DNA of 64,000 bases from Spirochaetota bacterium (GTDB lineage Bacteria > Spirochaetota > UBA4802 > JAKQUI01), in the NCBI GenBank assembly GCA_029562645.1, contig JAKQUI010000001.1, positions 1-64,000 of the forward strand. The letters run 5' to 3'. The translations under genes were made by a program, and so were the position numbers. Every line of letters begins with the position of its first letter. Positions within the stretch are counted from its first letter, which is position 1. Shown piece after piece: positions 35,072-44,234 of the stretch. Under the pieces are notes generated by a model. That model was not told the origin of the DNA and made no database searches. It was given only the letters and a program-made list of their open reading frames with translations.

Positions 35072-35090
35072 CAGCGGGACCGAACCGCAC

Positions 35091-36146
35091 CTACTTCAGC
35101 GCACCGGAGAAAAACGACGCAGCCCGGGAGGCCGTCGTGCGGTGGGCCGCGGCGCGGTCGACGTCCGTCGCGTCGGCACAGAGCTCCTCGATGAGCCCCG
35201 CGCCCATCCACGTGCACTGATCGAGAAAGACGTAATGGCCCTCCCCGGCGGCGAGCGGCACAAGCTCGGCCTTGGGGATCGCCTCGGCGTAGCGCTTCGC
35301 ATTGTCGGCAAAGGGAACGAATTCGTCCTTTTCCCCTGCGATGATCACAACCGGCACTGAGATCTCCTTCAGGCTTTCGGGAACGATACCGTCGCCCATC
35401 GCGGGCGCCATGGCGAACACGGCGCGCACGCGATCATCGCGGAAGGAGCCGCGCGATGCGTCGAGCTCCTTGAGCAGCCCCCACCACTTCACGTCCTCGC
35501 CGAACCGGCATGCGGGGACCTTCCCGTTGCGCGCGCAGTACTCGGCCATGCGCAGGATGTCGTACCGGGCCCCGGCGAGCGCCAGCGCCGCATAGCCGCC
35601 CGACGAATGGCCCGCCGCACCGATGCGCGCGCGGTCGACGAGCGGACCCAGGACGGTATCCGCGAGCACCATGTCCAGCGCCACGGAGAGGTCGCGCGGG
35701 CGCTCCCATACGGACACCGTTCCCTCCGGCGTGCTCGAATGCCAGGTGTCATGGTGATGGTCCACGCCCATGACCATGAATCCCTTCATGGCCAGCGCCT
35801 CGGCGAACCAGGAATAGTTATCGGCGGCGCCGCGCGCTCCGTGCGAAAACAGAATCAGCGGATGCGTTCCGGCCGCGGGCTCAAGGCCCTCCCGGGAATT
35901 CACATTGCCGTGGAACATGTTCACCGAGGGCGCCTCCCAGCCGCGCGCGACGCCCTTCGCGGGATACCACACGGTTGTCGTGAGCCGTCGTGCGCGCGCG
36001 GCATCGTAGTACGCGCGGACGGCGCGACCCACGGAGATGGTCTCCGCGCGCTCGATCTTCACGGCGGAAGAACAACCGGCTCCGATGACGCCGATCGCCA
36101 CTGCCATGAGAGCGCAGAGAACGGTTGCGCCAGTGCCGATTCGCAT
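35091..36146 (-). CDS. PAF-acetylhydrolase-like alpha/beta-hydrolase lipoprotein
   Basis: A 351-aa predicted lipoprotein. The N-terminus is a signal peptide ending in IGAGCSS, a standard lipobox. The mature part is an alpha/beta hydrolase of the platelet-activating-factor acetylhydrolase or dienelactone-hydrolase type, with oxyanion HGARGAADN near residue 105, nucleophile elbow GHSSGG near residue 180, and a late His in GEGHYVF. It probably hydrolyses esters or short lipids in the cell envelope. GAGGC lies 5 nt before the ATG at 36146; in-frame ATGs at 36173 and 36179 are less well supported. Confidence 0.78.
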   Translation of the reverse strand: MRIGTGATVLCALMAVAIGVIGAGCSSAVKIERAETISVGRAVRAYYDAARARRLTTTVWYPAKGVARGWEAPSVNMFHGNVNSREGLEPAAGTHPLILFSHGARGAADNYSWFAEALAMKGFMVMGVDHHHDTWHSSTPEGTVSVWERPRDLSVALDMVLADTVLGPLVDRARIGAAGHSSGGYAALALAGARYDILRMAEYCARNGKVPACRFGEDVKWWGLLKELDASRGSFRDDRVRAVFAMAPAMGDGIVPESLKEISVPVVIIAGEKDEFVPFADNAKRYAEAIPKAELVPLAAGEGHYVFLDQCTWMGAGLIEELCADATDVDRAAAHRTTASRAASFFSGALK

Positions 36147-36280
36147 GCGTGCCTCGTGTATCGAAATCTTCATCGCCATTGACGCTGCCGCGATGGATTC
36201 ATTCTGTCAAGAGGAAAGCGCGTCGGCGACATCCGCCCGGCGCGGCGCGCGCGGCAGCGCGCATCATCCCCACGAAGCAT

Positions 36281-36311
36281 ACTTGACATTTCCGGGCGGC
36301 GCGCATAGGAT
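36281..36311 (+). promoter_or_regulatory. Candidate promoter of polA
   Basis: A consensus TTGACA lies at 36281-36286 and TAGGAT at 36306-36311, 19 nt apart, 30 nt before polA. The spacing is wider than the preferred 17, so I give it low weight. Confidence 0.35.
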
Positions 36312-36340
36312 CAACGAAACGCCTTCCGGGAGACCATCGC

Positions 36341-39061
36341 ATGAAAAAACGCCTCTTCGTCGTCGACGGCCACGCGCTGTGCTACCGCGCGTATTTCGCC
36401 TTCATCAAGAACCCGCTGGTGACCGCCGACGGACAGAACGTCTCGGCGATCTACGGCTTCGCCCTCATGCTCCTCAAGCTCATCAACGACCAGCGGCCCG
36501 ATTATCTCGCCGTCGCGTTCGATCCGCCGCGCAAGTCCTTTCGCTTCCGCATGTATCCCGAGTACAAGGCCACGCGCCAGAAAATGCCCGACGACCTCCG
36601 GAGCCAGATCGACGAGATCAAGCACATGCTCTCCGTGCTGGGCATCGTTCGCGTCGAGGAGGAGGACTTCGAGGCCGACGACGTGCTGGGCACGCTCGCG
36701 ACGACGCACGGATCGAAGAGCCTCGAGGTGGTGCTCGTGACCGGCGACAAGGACGCCTACCAGCTCGTCGGGCCGCACGTGCGCATCTACGCCGGAAAGA
36801 AGGGGATCACCGAGTTCGACATCTACGACGCGAAGGCCGTCGAGGAGAAGCTCGGCGTCACACCGACGCAGGTGATCGACTACATGGCACTCACCGGGGA
36901 CGCCTCCGACAACGTCCCCGGCGTGAAGGGCGTGGGCGAGAAGACCGCGCTCCAGCTCATCACCGACTACAAAACGCTCGATGGCGTCTACGCGCACGTG
37001 GACGAGATCACGGGCAAGCTCAAGGACAAGCTCGTCGAGAGCAAGGAGATGGCCTATCTCTCGCGCGACCTGGTCACCATCCGCACCGACCTCCCCCTCC
37101 AGTTCGACATCGAACAGTCGGCGCTCCCGGACCTGAAGACCCCGACGGTGCGATCGTACTTCGCGCAGTACGAGATGAAATCCATCCTCAAAGAGATCTT
37201 CGGGGACGGCGCGGGGGGGGATGATAATGCCGCCGCCGCGCCCGGGACCGACCGCGCGACGCGGGACTACCGCACCGTCCGCACCGCCGACGAGCTGGCC
37301 GCCGCCTGCGCGGCGATCCGCGCCGCGGGCGAGGTCTCGGTGGACACGGAGACCACGTCGGTGAATCCGGTCGACGCCGAGCTCGTCGGGATCTCCCTTT
37401 CGATTGCGCCCAACGCGGGCTGGTACGTCCCGGTCGCGTGCGACTCGCTTTTTTCCGAGGCGATCCTCGATCGCGACGCGGCGCTGGAGGTTCTCCGACC
37501 GATGCTCGAGGACCCCGCCGTCCGAAAGATCGGCCAGAACATCAAGTACGACATGATCGTCCTGGCGATGGCGGGGATCGAGATCGCGGGCGTCTCCTTC
37601 GACACCATGGTCGCCTCGTACCTCCTCGCGCCCGGCGAGCGGCGGCACAACATGGACGACCTCGCCGCGCAGTATCTCAACTACACGACGATCACCTACG
37701 CCGAGCTCGTGGGAAAGGGCAAAAACGCCGTTCCCATCACCGCCGTGCCGCTGGACCGCCTGTCGGAGTACGCCATCGAGGACGCCGACATCACCCTGCG
37801 CCTGCGCAACGTTCTCGCGCCGCTGCTCGACGCGAACGACCTCCGGACGCTCTTCGAGACGATCGAGATGCCCCTGGTGCGCGTGCTGGCGGTGATGGAG
37901 CGAAACGGCGTGAAGATCGACACCGCGCACTTCGCGCGGCTGGCCCAGGAGAACGAGGGGCTCCTGCGCGACGCAGAGGAGAAGGTGTACGCCGCGGCGG
38001 AGATCCGCTTCAACATCAACTCTACGCGCGAGCTTGCCGACGTTCTCTTCAACCGGCTCCGCCTCAAGACCGTCAAGAAGACCAAGACCGGCTATTCCAC
38101 CGACATCTCGGTTCTGGAGGCCCTGCAGGGCGCGCATCCCATCATCGACCACCTGATCGCGTACCGGACGCTCTCGAAGATCCGCAACACCTACATCGAC
38201 ACGCTCCCGCAGCTTGTCTCGCCGAACACGGGACGCATCCACACCTCGTACAACCAGACCGTGGTCGCGACGGGCCGCCTCTCCTCATCCGACCCCAACC
38301 TCCAGAACATCCCGGTGCGCGACGACTACAGCCGGAAGATCCGCGCCGGTTTCGTCCCCGAGAAGGGCCGCCTCATCCTCTCGGCCGACTACTCGCAGAT
38401 CGAGCTTCGGATCGCGGCGCACATCTCGAACGACGCGAACATGATCCGCGCCTTTCGCGACGGTATCGACATCCACAGCATGACCGCTGCGGCCGTCTTC
38501 GGCGTGCCGATCGACGGGGTGCTGCCCGAGATGCGCCGCCAGGCGAAGATCATCAACTTCGCGACGATCTACGGCGTCTCGCCCTTCGGGCTCTCGCAGC
38601 AGGCCGATATCGGCATCAAGGAGGCGGCGCTGTTCATCCAGAAGTACCTGGATAACTATCCGGGCATCAGGGAGTACATCGAGCGCACCATCGCCTTCGC
38701 GCGCGAGCACGGCTACGTCCAGACGATGCTCGGGCGGCGGCGGCCCGTGCCGGACATACACGCCGACGTATCGTTCCGCCGCGAGGGCGCGGAGCGGATC
38801 GCCATCAACACGCCCATCCAGGGCACCTCCGCCGACCTGATCAAGATCGCGATGATCCGCATCCAGCGCCTCCTCGAGGAGAAGCGCCTTGGCGCGAAGA
38901 TGATCATCCAGGTGCACGACGAGCTGGTTTTCGAGGTCCCGGAGCGGGAAAAAGACGAAATCGAATCGCTCGTCCGTCGCGAGATGGAGGCCGCGCTCGC
39001 GCTCTCCGTTCCCGTCGTGGTGGACATGGGATGGGGCGCGCACTGGGCGGAGGCGCACTGA
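36341..39061 (+). CDS. polA: DNA polymerase I
   Basis: A 906-aa family A polymerase for repair and Okazaki-fragment processing. The N-terminal 5' nuclease has VDGHALCYRAYFAF and FEADDVLGTLA. The 3'-5' exonuclease domain keeps its acidic residues in SVDTETTSV near residue 333 and later blocks, so proofreading is probably active. The polymerase domain has DPNLQNIPVRDDYSRKIR, motif A ADYSQIELRI, motif B RRQAKIINFATIYGVS, and motif C QVHDELVFEV. Length is near the E. coli 928 aa. GGGAGA precedes the ATG. Confidence 0.97.
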   Translation: MKKRLFVVDGHALCYRAYFAFIKNPLVTADGQNVSAIYGFALMLLKLINDQRPDYLAVAFDPPRKSFRFRMYPEYKATRQKMPDDLRSQIDEIKHMLSVLGIVRVEEEDFEADDVLGTLATTHGSKSLEVVLVTGDKDAYQLVGPHVRIYAGKKGITEFDIYDAKAVEEKLGVTPTQVIDYMALTGDASDNVPGVKGVGEKTALQLITDYKTLDGVYAHVDEITGKLKDKLVESKEMAYLSRDLVTIRTDLPLQFDIEQSALPDLKTPTVRSYFAQYEMKSILKEIFGDGAGGDDNAAAAPGTDRATRDYRTVRTADELAAACAAIRAAGEVSVDTETTSVNPVDAELVGISLSIAPNAGWYVPVACDSLFSEAILDRDAALEVLRPMLEDPAVRKIGQNIKYDMIVLAMAGIEIAGVSFDTMVASYLLAPGERRHNMDDLAAQYLNYTTITYAELVGKGKNAVPITAVPLDRLSEYAIEDADITLRLRNVLAPLLDANDLRTLFETIEMPLVRVLAVMERNGVKIDTAHFARLAQENEGLLRDAEEKVYAAAEIRFNINSTRELADVLFNRLRLKTVKKTKTGYSTDISVLEALQGAHPIIDHLIAYRTLSKIRNTYIDTLPQLVSPNTGRIHTSYNQTVVATGRLSSSDPNLQNIPVRDDYSRKIRAGFVPEKGRLILSADYSQIELRIAAHISNDANMIRAFRDGIDIHSMTAAAVFGVPIDGVLPEMRRQAKIINFATIYGVSPFGLSQQADIGIKEAALFIQKYLDNYPGIREYIERTIAFAREHGYVQTMLGRRRPVPDIHADVSFRREGAERIAINTPIQGTSADLIKIAMIRIQRLLEEKRLGAKMIIQVHDELVFEVPEREKDEIESLVRREMEAALALSVPVVVDMGWGAHWAEAH

Positions 39062-39135
39062 GGGGGGCTCGTCCCACGCCCGATCAGCACGAGCGCTGGA
39101 GCGGCGCGCCATCATGCATCACAACGGAGGCCGTC

Positions 39136-39630
39136 ATGACCATACGATACATCACCTGCTGTCTTCTCATCGTCGCGTGCGCACCCATGGCGTACGCGAG
39201 CCTCGATCCGCTGATCGGCGAACGGGAATTCCGCGCGGCCAGCGCCACGCTGGCGCAGGAGCTTGGCGCGCACATCAAGAAAACGCATACGGCCCCGCCC
39301 CTCATCGGATTGACGCCGATCCGCAATGCGACCTCAGAGCATATCGACACCGGCCTGTTCGCGTCGCTATTAACACGCGAGCTCCTGACGTACGGAATCA
39401 AGGTCCGGAACGAACGGCATCGCGCAGATCACGACGCGAAGCCATCAGCCGATCCGGCCGCGCTGCTTCTATCGGGCGAAATCAGGGGCATCTGGGCCGT
39501 CGACGGCGAGAACCGCGTCTGTACGACCTTCATCATCCTTACGCTCACCGACGCGAAAACCAGGATGATCCTCTGGACAAAGGACGTGTCCTTTCGCCGA
39601 ATCGTCCCGAAGCGATCGCTTTCATTTTAA
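39136..39630 (+). CDS. LpoB-like / CsgG-fold envelope lipoprotein
   Basis: A 164-aa exported protein. The signal peptide reads MTIRYITCCLLIVACAP, with C15 in the lipobox IVAC; cleavage at AYA by signal peptidase I is the alternative. The mature domain follows the LpoB / PF13036-type pattern: PPLIGLTPIRNATSEHIDTGLFASLLTRELL, LLLSGEIRGI, and LTLTDAKTRMILWTKD. LpoB proteins stimulate PBP1b from the outer membrane, but related CsgG-like proteins have other roles. GGAGG precedes the ATG at 39136. It is followed by an M23 peptidase, which fits cell-wall work. Confidence 0.7.
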   Translation: MTIRYITCCLLIVACAPMAYASLDPLIGEREFRAASATLAQELGAHIKKTHTAPPLIGLTPIRNATSEHIDTGLFASLLTRELLTYGIKVRNERHRADHDAKPSADPAALLLSGEIRGIWAVDGENRVCTTFIILTLTDAKTRMILWTKDVSFRRIVPKRSLSF

Positions 39631-39727
39631 CTGGTCTCGCGCGGCAAGCGTGATGGGACATGCGCGACACACATTACGTTGTTTACGATTCACCATTCTA
39701 GAAAAATCCCGACAGAGGACAACTTCC

Positions 39728-40957
39728 ATGATACGACACAAGGAACGGGCGTACGGATCGCCGGCTGCGAGCGGGTGGCGAATCATCGCGGCGCTCGCCG
39801 TATTGATAGCTGCGATTGGCGGGAACGCGATTGCCGCATCGAGCGACGGCGAGTTTCACGCATTGATGGACCGGGCGCAGAATGAGATTAAAGCAGCCGA
39901 CTGGACATCGCTCGTGCGTACCGCCGAGCGGCTGTGCGCTCTACGCACCGACAATATCTGGGCAAACTACTACCGTGGGCTCGCGCTCACCAACAGCGGG
40001 CGCTCCGCCGAGGGCGAGGAGTGCCTCAAGAAGGCTATCGCCATCGACAATACGGTCTTCTGGCCGCACTACATGCTCTTCTTCAATTATTTCAATCGCG
40101 GCCGTCCGGAGATGCATGCGCACGCGCGGAACGTCATGCAGCGCATAACGCCGGCGCTCATTCAGTCGAATCCGCGCGACATCAGGATTTTTTATGTCGT
40201 TTATGCCGGCTCTCTCATCAATGGAACGGACATGAATGGCGCGCAGGCCGTATTACAAAAAGGGATCGGTTTTTTTCCAAAAGATCCCATCCTGCGCTCC
40301 CAGTACGCATTCACCTTTTTCCGGCGCGACATGAAGACGTGGGAGCGCCTCTCCCGTGAGACGCTATCGCTCATCCCGCACGAGGAGCAGACGGCCCGGG
40401 GCACCTACGCGCTGCCCCTGCGGGGTTCGATGATCAAGGTGCATCAGGGCAATAACGAGACCATTTCGCACCTGGGACTCCTCAATGGGTACGATTGGGA
40501 TTTCGTGAGAGTGGACGAACGCGGCGCCTATGGCCGCAACGGAGCGAAAAAGGAGGGGCACGCGATTTTCGGGGCGATCGTGTACGCCGCAGCCGATGGC
40601 GTCGTGTATTTCGTCGAGGACTCGAGCCCGGACACCGAGCCAATGAGGAACCATCCGACCGCCGCGCCGAACCGCATCATCATACAACACCCGAACGGCG
40701 AGATGACCTCCTACATCCATCTCATGAAGGGATCGGTGCGGGTGAAGCCGGGCGACGCGGTGAAGCGCGGCCAGCCGATCGGCAGGGTCGGCTCGAGCGG
40801 GAGCACGGTTGACATCCCACACCTGCATTTCGGCGTTTCACGCGACAGTCACTCGGTCGAGGCGAAGATCACCGGGTTCGAGCTCCTGACGAACGGATCG
40901 TGGAGCGATCCCGGGCCGAGGGTGTTACGGAAGAATGACATCGTCCGACGGAAGTGA
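39728..40957 (+). CDS. TPR plus M23 (LytM) murein peptidase
   Basis: A 409-aa exported protein with a signal peptide to about residue 37 (IAALAVLIAAIGG). Helical TPR-like repeats follow (residues about 45-210, including WANYYRGLALTNSG). The C-terminal M23 domain has GYDWDFV near 257 where HxxxD normally sits, and the second zinc motif H365-L-H367. M23 enzymes cut peptidoglycan cross-links or act as activators if degenerate; the first zinc site looks altered. AGAGGAC precedes the ATG. It lies 97 nt after the LpoB-like gene. Confidence 0.75.
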   Translation: MIRHKERAYGSPAASGWRIIAALAVLIAAIGGNAIAASSDGEFHALMDRAQNEIKAADWTSLVRTAERLCALRTDNIWANYYRGLALTNSGRSAEGEECLKKAIAIDNTVFWPHYMLFFNYFNRGRPEMHAHARNVMQRITPALIQSNPRDIRIFYVVYAGSLINGTDMNGAQAVLQKGIGFFPKDPILRSQYAFTFFRRDMKTWERLSRETLSLIPHEEQTARGTYALPLRGSMIKVHQGNNETISHLGLLNGYDWDFVRVDERGAYGRNGAKKEGHAIFGAIVYAAADGVVYFVEDSSPDTEPMRNHPTAAPNRIIIQHPNGEMTSYIHLMKGSVRVKPGDAVKRGQPIGRVGSSGSTVDIPHLHFGVSRDSHSVEAKITGFELLTNGSWSDPGPRVLRKNDIVRRK

Positions 40958-41941
40958 TCATCCCGCGGCCGCGATGCGGTTTCCGCCCTTGTTGCGCGCG
41001 CCCAGCATCTTTTCGTAGGCGATCTCGAGGAGCGCCCTGCCGTCGCGGGCATGCTGGGGGTACAGGGCGATACCGGCGCTGAGCGCGAGCTTGAACGGCG
41101 CGCCGCAGGTGATATCGCGAAAATCGACCTCGTAGAGGGATCGTCCGAGATCGCGGGCAACGTCGATCGCCTCCTCGCGGCCGGTCCCGGGCAGCACCAA
41201 CACGAACTCGTCGCCCCGATAGCGCGCCGCGATATACGACTCCCGCTCGACCGACTGCAGGATCACCGCGACCAGCATGAGCGCGCGGTCCCCCGCCTCG
41301 TGCCCGTAGGCGTCGTTGAACTTCTTGAAGTTGTCCGGCTTGACGAGGATGAGGCTCACCGGCTCCTCGAAAAAGGGGAGCTGGCCCGGAAGGTCCTCGC
41401 GCAGAAAGTTCGCATTGAGCAGGCCCGTGAGGGTGTCGACGAAGAGCTGCTTTTTAAGGTTCTGTATCCAGGGCTCGCGCTCGCGGATAAGCTCGTGGGT
41501 CCTGCGCACGCGCCCGGCGACGGTCGCCAGCATCTTGGAAAGGATTTGCGCCGAGATGCGCGGGTACTTGGTGAGCACCTCCTCGAAGGTGATGCCCTTC
41601 GCGGGAAACACCAGGAGCCGCGTATCGCGGATCGCAACGGCGTTCGCGCCCCGCCGCATGTTCGCCACCAGGTCCATCTCGCCGAACGACTCCCCCGGCA
41701 GATACTGGGCCAGGTCGATGTCGTGTTCGCGCTCGCGGTGCTTGGTGATGAGCACCTCGCCCTCCTTGACGACGAAGAGCTGGCGCCCGTAGGAGTTTTC
41801 GGTGAACACGGCCGTTCCCCGCGGAACGTCCATCATGCGGCTATAGGTGGCGACGACCGCGATCTCCTCGTTCTTGAGCTTGGAGAAAACGCCCACCTTC
41901 GTCAAGAGAGCGATCTTTTCACCGAGGGTGATCTCTTCCAT
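40958..41941 (-). CDS. Cyclic-nucleotide-binding domain plus GGDEF diguanylate cyclase
   Basis: A 327-aa cytosolic protein. A Crp-type cNMP domain covers residues 15-125 (with GESFGEMDLV). A GGDEF domain covers about 165-325, with TDTLTGLLNANF-type start (DTLTGLLNA), KPDNFKKFNDAYGHEAGD, and the active motif YRGDEF. RGDEF is a permitted active variant. It probably makes cyclic-di-GMP under control of a bound nucleotide or a similar ligand. There is no RxxD inhibitory site obvious before the motif. It sits downstream of ilvC with no obvious link to it. Confidence 0.9.
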   Translation of the reverse strand: MEEITLGEKIALLTKVGVFSKLKNEEIAVVATYSRMMDVPRGTAVFTENSYGRQLFVVKEGEVLITKHREREHDIDLAQYLPGESFGEMDLVANMRRGANAVAIRDTRLLVFPAKGITFEEVLTKYPRISAQILSKMLATVAGRVRRTHELIREREPWIQNLKKQLFVDTLTGLLNANFLREDLPGQLPFFEEPVSLILVKPDNFKKFNDAYGHEAGDRALMLVAVILQSVERESYIAARYRGDEFVLVLPGTGREEAIDVARDLGRSLYEVDFRDITCGAPFKLALSAGIALYPQHARDGRALLEIAYEKMLGARNKGGNRIAAAG

Positions 41942-41954
41942 AATTCACGTGCAG

Positions 41955-41986
41955 CACGGGGCCGGCGCGCACCCCACCGGCCCGTG
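41955..41986 (-). terminator. GC-rich hairpin after ilvC, possible terminator
   Basis: CACGGGGCCGG (41955-41965) pairs with CCGGCCCGTG (41977-41986) with one bulged G, just downstream of the ilvC stop on the minus strand. There is no U-tract, so an intrinsic terminator is uncertain; it may be structural only. Confidence 0.35.
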
Positions 41987-41994
41987 CATGGCGA

Positions 41995-42990
41995 CTACTT
42001 CGCGTCGATCCACTTCATCATCTTTCGAAGCTCGCTTCCCACCTTCTCGATGTGATGTTCGCTCTGCATCTTCTTGGTCATGTTAAACTGGGGCCGGCCG
42101 GCCATGTTCTCGAGGATCCAGTTTTTGGCGAACGTGCCGTCCTGGACCTCGGCGAGGACCTTCCGCATCTCCGCGCGGGTGTTTTCGTTGATGATGCGCT
42201 TCCCGACCACATAGTCGCCGTACTCGGCCGTATCGGACACCGAATAGCGCATGTAATTGATCCCGCCCTGATAGAAGAGGTCCACGATGAGCTTGAGCTC
42301 GTGCAGGCACTCGAAGTAGGCGATCTCGGGCTGATAGCCCGCCGCGACCAGCGTGTCGAATCCCGCACGCACGAGCTCGGCGGCCCCGCCGCACAGCACG
42401 CACTGCTCTCCGAAGAGGTCGGTCTCGGTCTCTTCCTTGAACGTGGTCTCGATGACGCCCGCGCGCGTTGCGCCGATGCCCTTCGCATAGGCGAGCGCCG
42501 TCTGCTTCGCCTTCCCGGACGCGTCGTTGTGCACCGCGATGAGCGAGGGGACGCCCGCCCCCTTCGCGTATTCGCTGCGCACGAGGTGTCCCGGCCCTTT
42601 GGGCGCGACCATGATCACATCGACGTCCTTTGGCGGCGCGATTTGCCCGAAGTGGATGTTAAACCCGTGCGAGAACACCAGGGTCTTCCCCTTTTTCAAC
42701 GACGGCTCAACGTCGCTGTAATACAGCTTCGCCTGGATGTGGTCCTGCGCGAGGACCTGGATCACATCGGCCTTCTCGGCGGCCTCCTTTGCGGATACCG
42801 GCGCGAACTTGTGCGATTTCGCGAGCTCGAAATTTTCCGTGCCGGGAAGCTCGGCCACGATCACCGTGAGTCCGCTCTCGCGGAGGTTTTGCGCCTGGGC
42901 GTGCCCCTGGCTGCCGTACCCGATGACCGCGATGGTTTTATCTTTGAGCGCGCCGAGATCGGCGTCGCTATCGTAATACATCTTTGCCAT
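41995..42990 (-). CDS. ilvC: Ketol-acid reductoisomerase
   Basis: A 331-aa class I IlvC that rearranges and reduces acetolactate or acetohydroxybutyrate in branched-chain amino-acid synthesis. The Rossmann motif [15 protein letters not shown] (residues 22-36) lies near the start, and [23 protein letters not shown] near residue 135. The knotted C-terminal domain has [19 protein letters not shown] near residue 183 and [17 protein letters not shown] near residue 232. AGGAGA precedes the ATG. It is separated from ilvBN by an inserted opposite-strand gene. Confidence 0.97.
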   Translation of the reverse strand: MAKMYYDSDADLGALKDKTIAVIGYGSQGHAQAQNLRESGLTVIVAELPGTENFELAKSHKFAPVSAKEAAEKADVIQVLAQDHIQAKLYYSDVEPSLKKGKTLVFSHGFNIHFGQIAPPKDVDVIMVAPKGPGHLVRSEYAKGAGVPSLIAVHNDASGKAKQTALAYAKGIGATRAGVIETTFKEETETDLFGEQCVLCGGAAELVRAGFDTLVAAGYQPEIAYFECLHELKLIVDLFYQGGINYMRYSVSDTAEYGDYVVGKRIINENTRAEMRKVLAEVQDGTFAKNWILENMAGRPQFNMTKKMQSEHHIEKVGSELRKMMKWIDAK

Positions 42991-43267
42991 GATATGATTT
43001 CTCCTTATATTTGTAATATCGCATATGATTGTGTGCCGTTACATATAATCGACATTCTTTTTACAAACATTTTTTCTCGGACTAAACTGTTGTTTTATGG
43101 TTATCCCGGCGCATCGGCGTCTTCTTCGCCATATACGTGGTAAATAATTCTCGAAGCATCCTACCACCACACATACTCCGAGTCCCCATTTCCCCATAAA
43201 ATGTCACACATCTCGCCGCGCGTTCGTACTATATATAGACGCCGATATCGATTGCAGCGAGACGACC

Positions 43268-43702
43268 ATGGACACCTCCATCCACATCAGAACCGACGTT
43301 ATGTCGCAGATTAGTCGCGCAGCTCACGCGAAGGGGATTCCGCGCTCGCGGCTGATTACGCAACTGCTGTACGCTGTCATGAAACACGCTCCCGAGAGAC
43401 TCCGGACGGGACGGCTGGTCAAATACCAGCAGCGGGCCGCGCCCGATGACTGGCGCGTTTTCCATATTACACTCAGCGAGGATGATTACGAGTACGTTCT
43501 CGACCTACGGAAGATTATGAAGATGTCGCTCTCGCATATCGTGGCATACGCGGTCAGTCGATATCTCGATACTGGCACAATTGCGTTTGGCACCGATAAC
43601 TATCGGTTCAACAATTACGTGGGCATCAGGGAAACCTACGACAACTGCATCAGTTGGAGATTCATCTGGGGCTACCAAAAGACCATGCGCCGGCGCCATT
43701 GA
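43268..43702 (+). CDS. Small unknown protein, ribbon-helix-helix-like N-terminus
   Basis: A 144-aa protein of no family I can name. The first 40 residues (MDTSIHIRTDVMSQISRAAHAKG, then IPRSRLITQLLYAVMKH) look like a ribbon-helix-helix or CopG-type start, and a second similar block DWRVFHITLSEDDYEYVLDLRKIMKMSLSHIVAYAVSRYL follows. It is on the opposite strand between ilvC and ilvN. Codon use and base composition are more AT-rich than its neighbours, suggesting insertion. A 16-bp palindrome occurs inside its 3' end and again 7 nt past its stop. A -10-like TATATA is near 43231. DNA binding is likely but inferred. Confidence 0.6.
   Translation: MDTSIHIRTDVMSQISRAAHAKGIPRSRLITQLLYAVMKHAPERLRTGRLVKYQQRAAPDDWRVFHITLSEDDYEYVLDLRKIMKMSLSHIVAYAVSRYLDTGTIAFGTDNYRFNNYVGIRETYDNCISWRFIWGYQKTMRRRH
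43592..43607. repeat. 16-bp palindrome copy 1
   Basis: ACCGATAACTATCGGT: 7-bp arms ACCGATA and TATCGGT around AC, inside the 3' part of the small gene. An identical copy is at 43710-43725. Confidence 0.8.
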
Positions 43703-43709
43703 GCGGACG

Positions 43710-43725
43710 ACCGATAACTATCGGT
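43710..43725. repeat. 16-bp palindrome copy 2
   Basis: Identical to the copy at 43592-43607, sited between the convergent small gene and ilvN. It could be a dyad operator for the small DNA-binding-like protein, or a weak bidirectional terminator. The exact repetition 118 bp away makes chance unlikely. Confidence 0.8.
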
Positions 43726-43751
43726 CACCAAACCCGTCCGCGGCCCGGGCG

Positions 43752-44234
43752 TCAGTCCTTTTCCTTCAAAAGCGACACGCGCCCCGTCCGAATGAGCTCC
43801 CGGATGGTGTACGGCCGCAGCAGCTCGATGATGGTGTCGATTTTCTCCGGGTCACCGGTCGCCTCGAGCGTGACGGTCTTCTTCGAAATGTCCACGATCT
43901 CCGCCTTGAATATCTCGGCGATCTGATAGATCTCGGAACGCTTCTGCGGTTGCGCGTTCACCTTCACAAGCGCAAGCTCTCGCTGCACGCTCGAGCCCGC
44001 AGGGTGATCAATCACCTTGATGGTGTCGATCAGCTTGTTGAGCTGCTTCTTCACCTGCTCGATGATGCGGTCGTCTCCGCGGACCACGATGGTCATCAGG
44101 GATATCGACTCGTCCTCCGTCTCGCTCACGGTGAGCGAATCGATGTTATACCCGCGAGCGGAGAAGAGCCCGGCCACGCGCGCGAGCACGCCAAAACGGT
44201 TCTCAACCTTCACGGAGATGACGTGCTTGCTCAT
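43752..44234 (-). CDS. ilvN: Acetolactate synthase regulatory (small) subunit
   Basis: A 160-aa IlvN, which activates IlvB and confers valine feedback. The N-terminal ACT domain starts [31 protein letters not shown]. The second ACT-like part has [39 protein letters not shown] precedes the ATG at 44234, which lies inside the last codons of ilvB. That 4-nt overlap makes translational coupling likely. Length is typical. Confidence 0.95.
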   Translation of the reverse strand: MSKHVISVKVENRFGVLARVAGLFSARGYNIDSLTVSETEDESISLMTIVVRGDDRIIEQVKKQLNKLIDTIKVIDHPAGSSVQRELALVKVNAQPQKRSEIYQIAEIFKAEIVDISKKTVTLEATGDPEKIDTIIELLRPYTIRELIRTGRVSLLKEKD

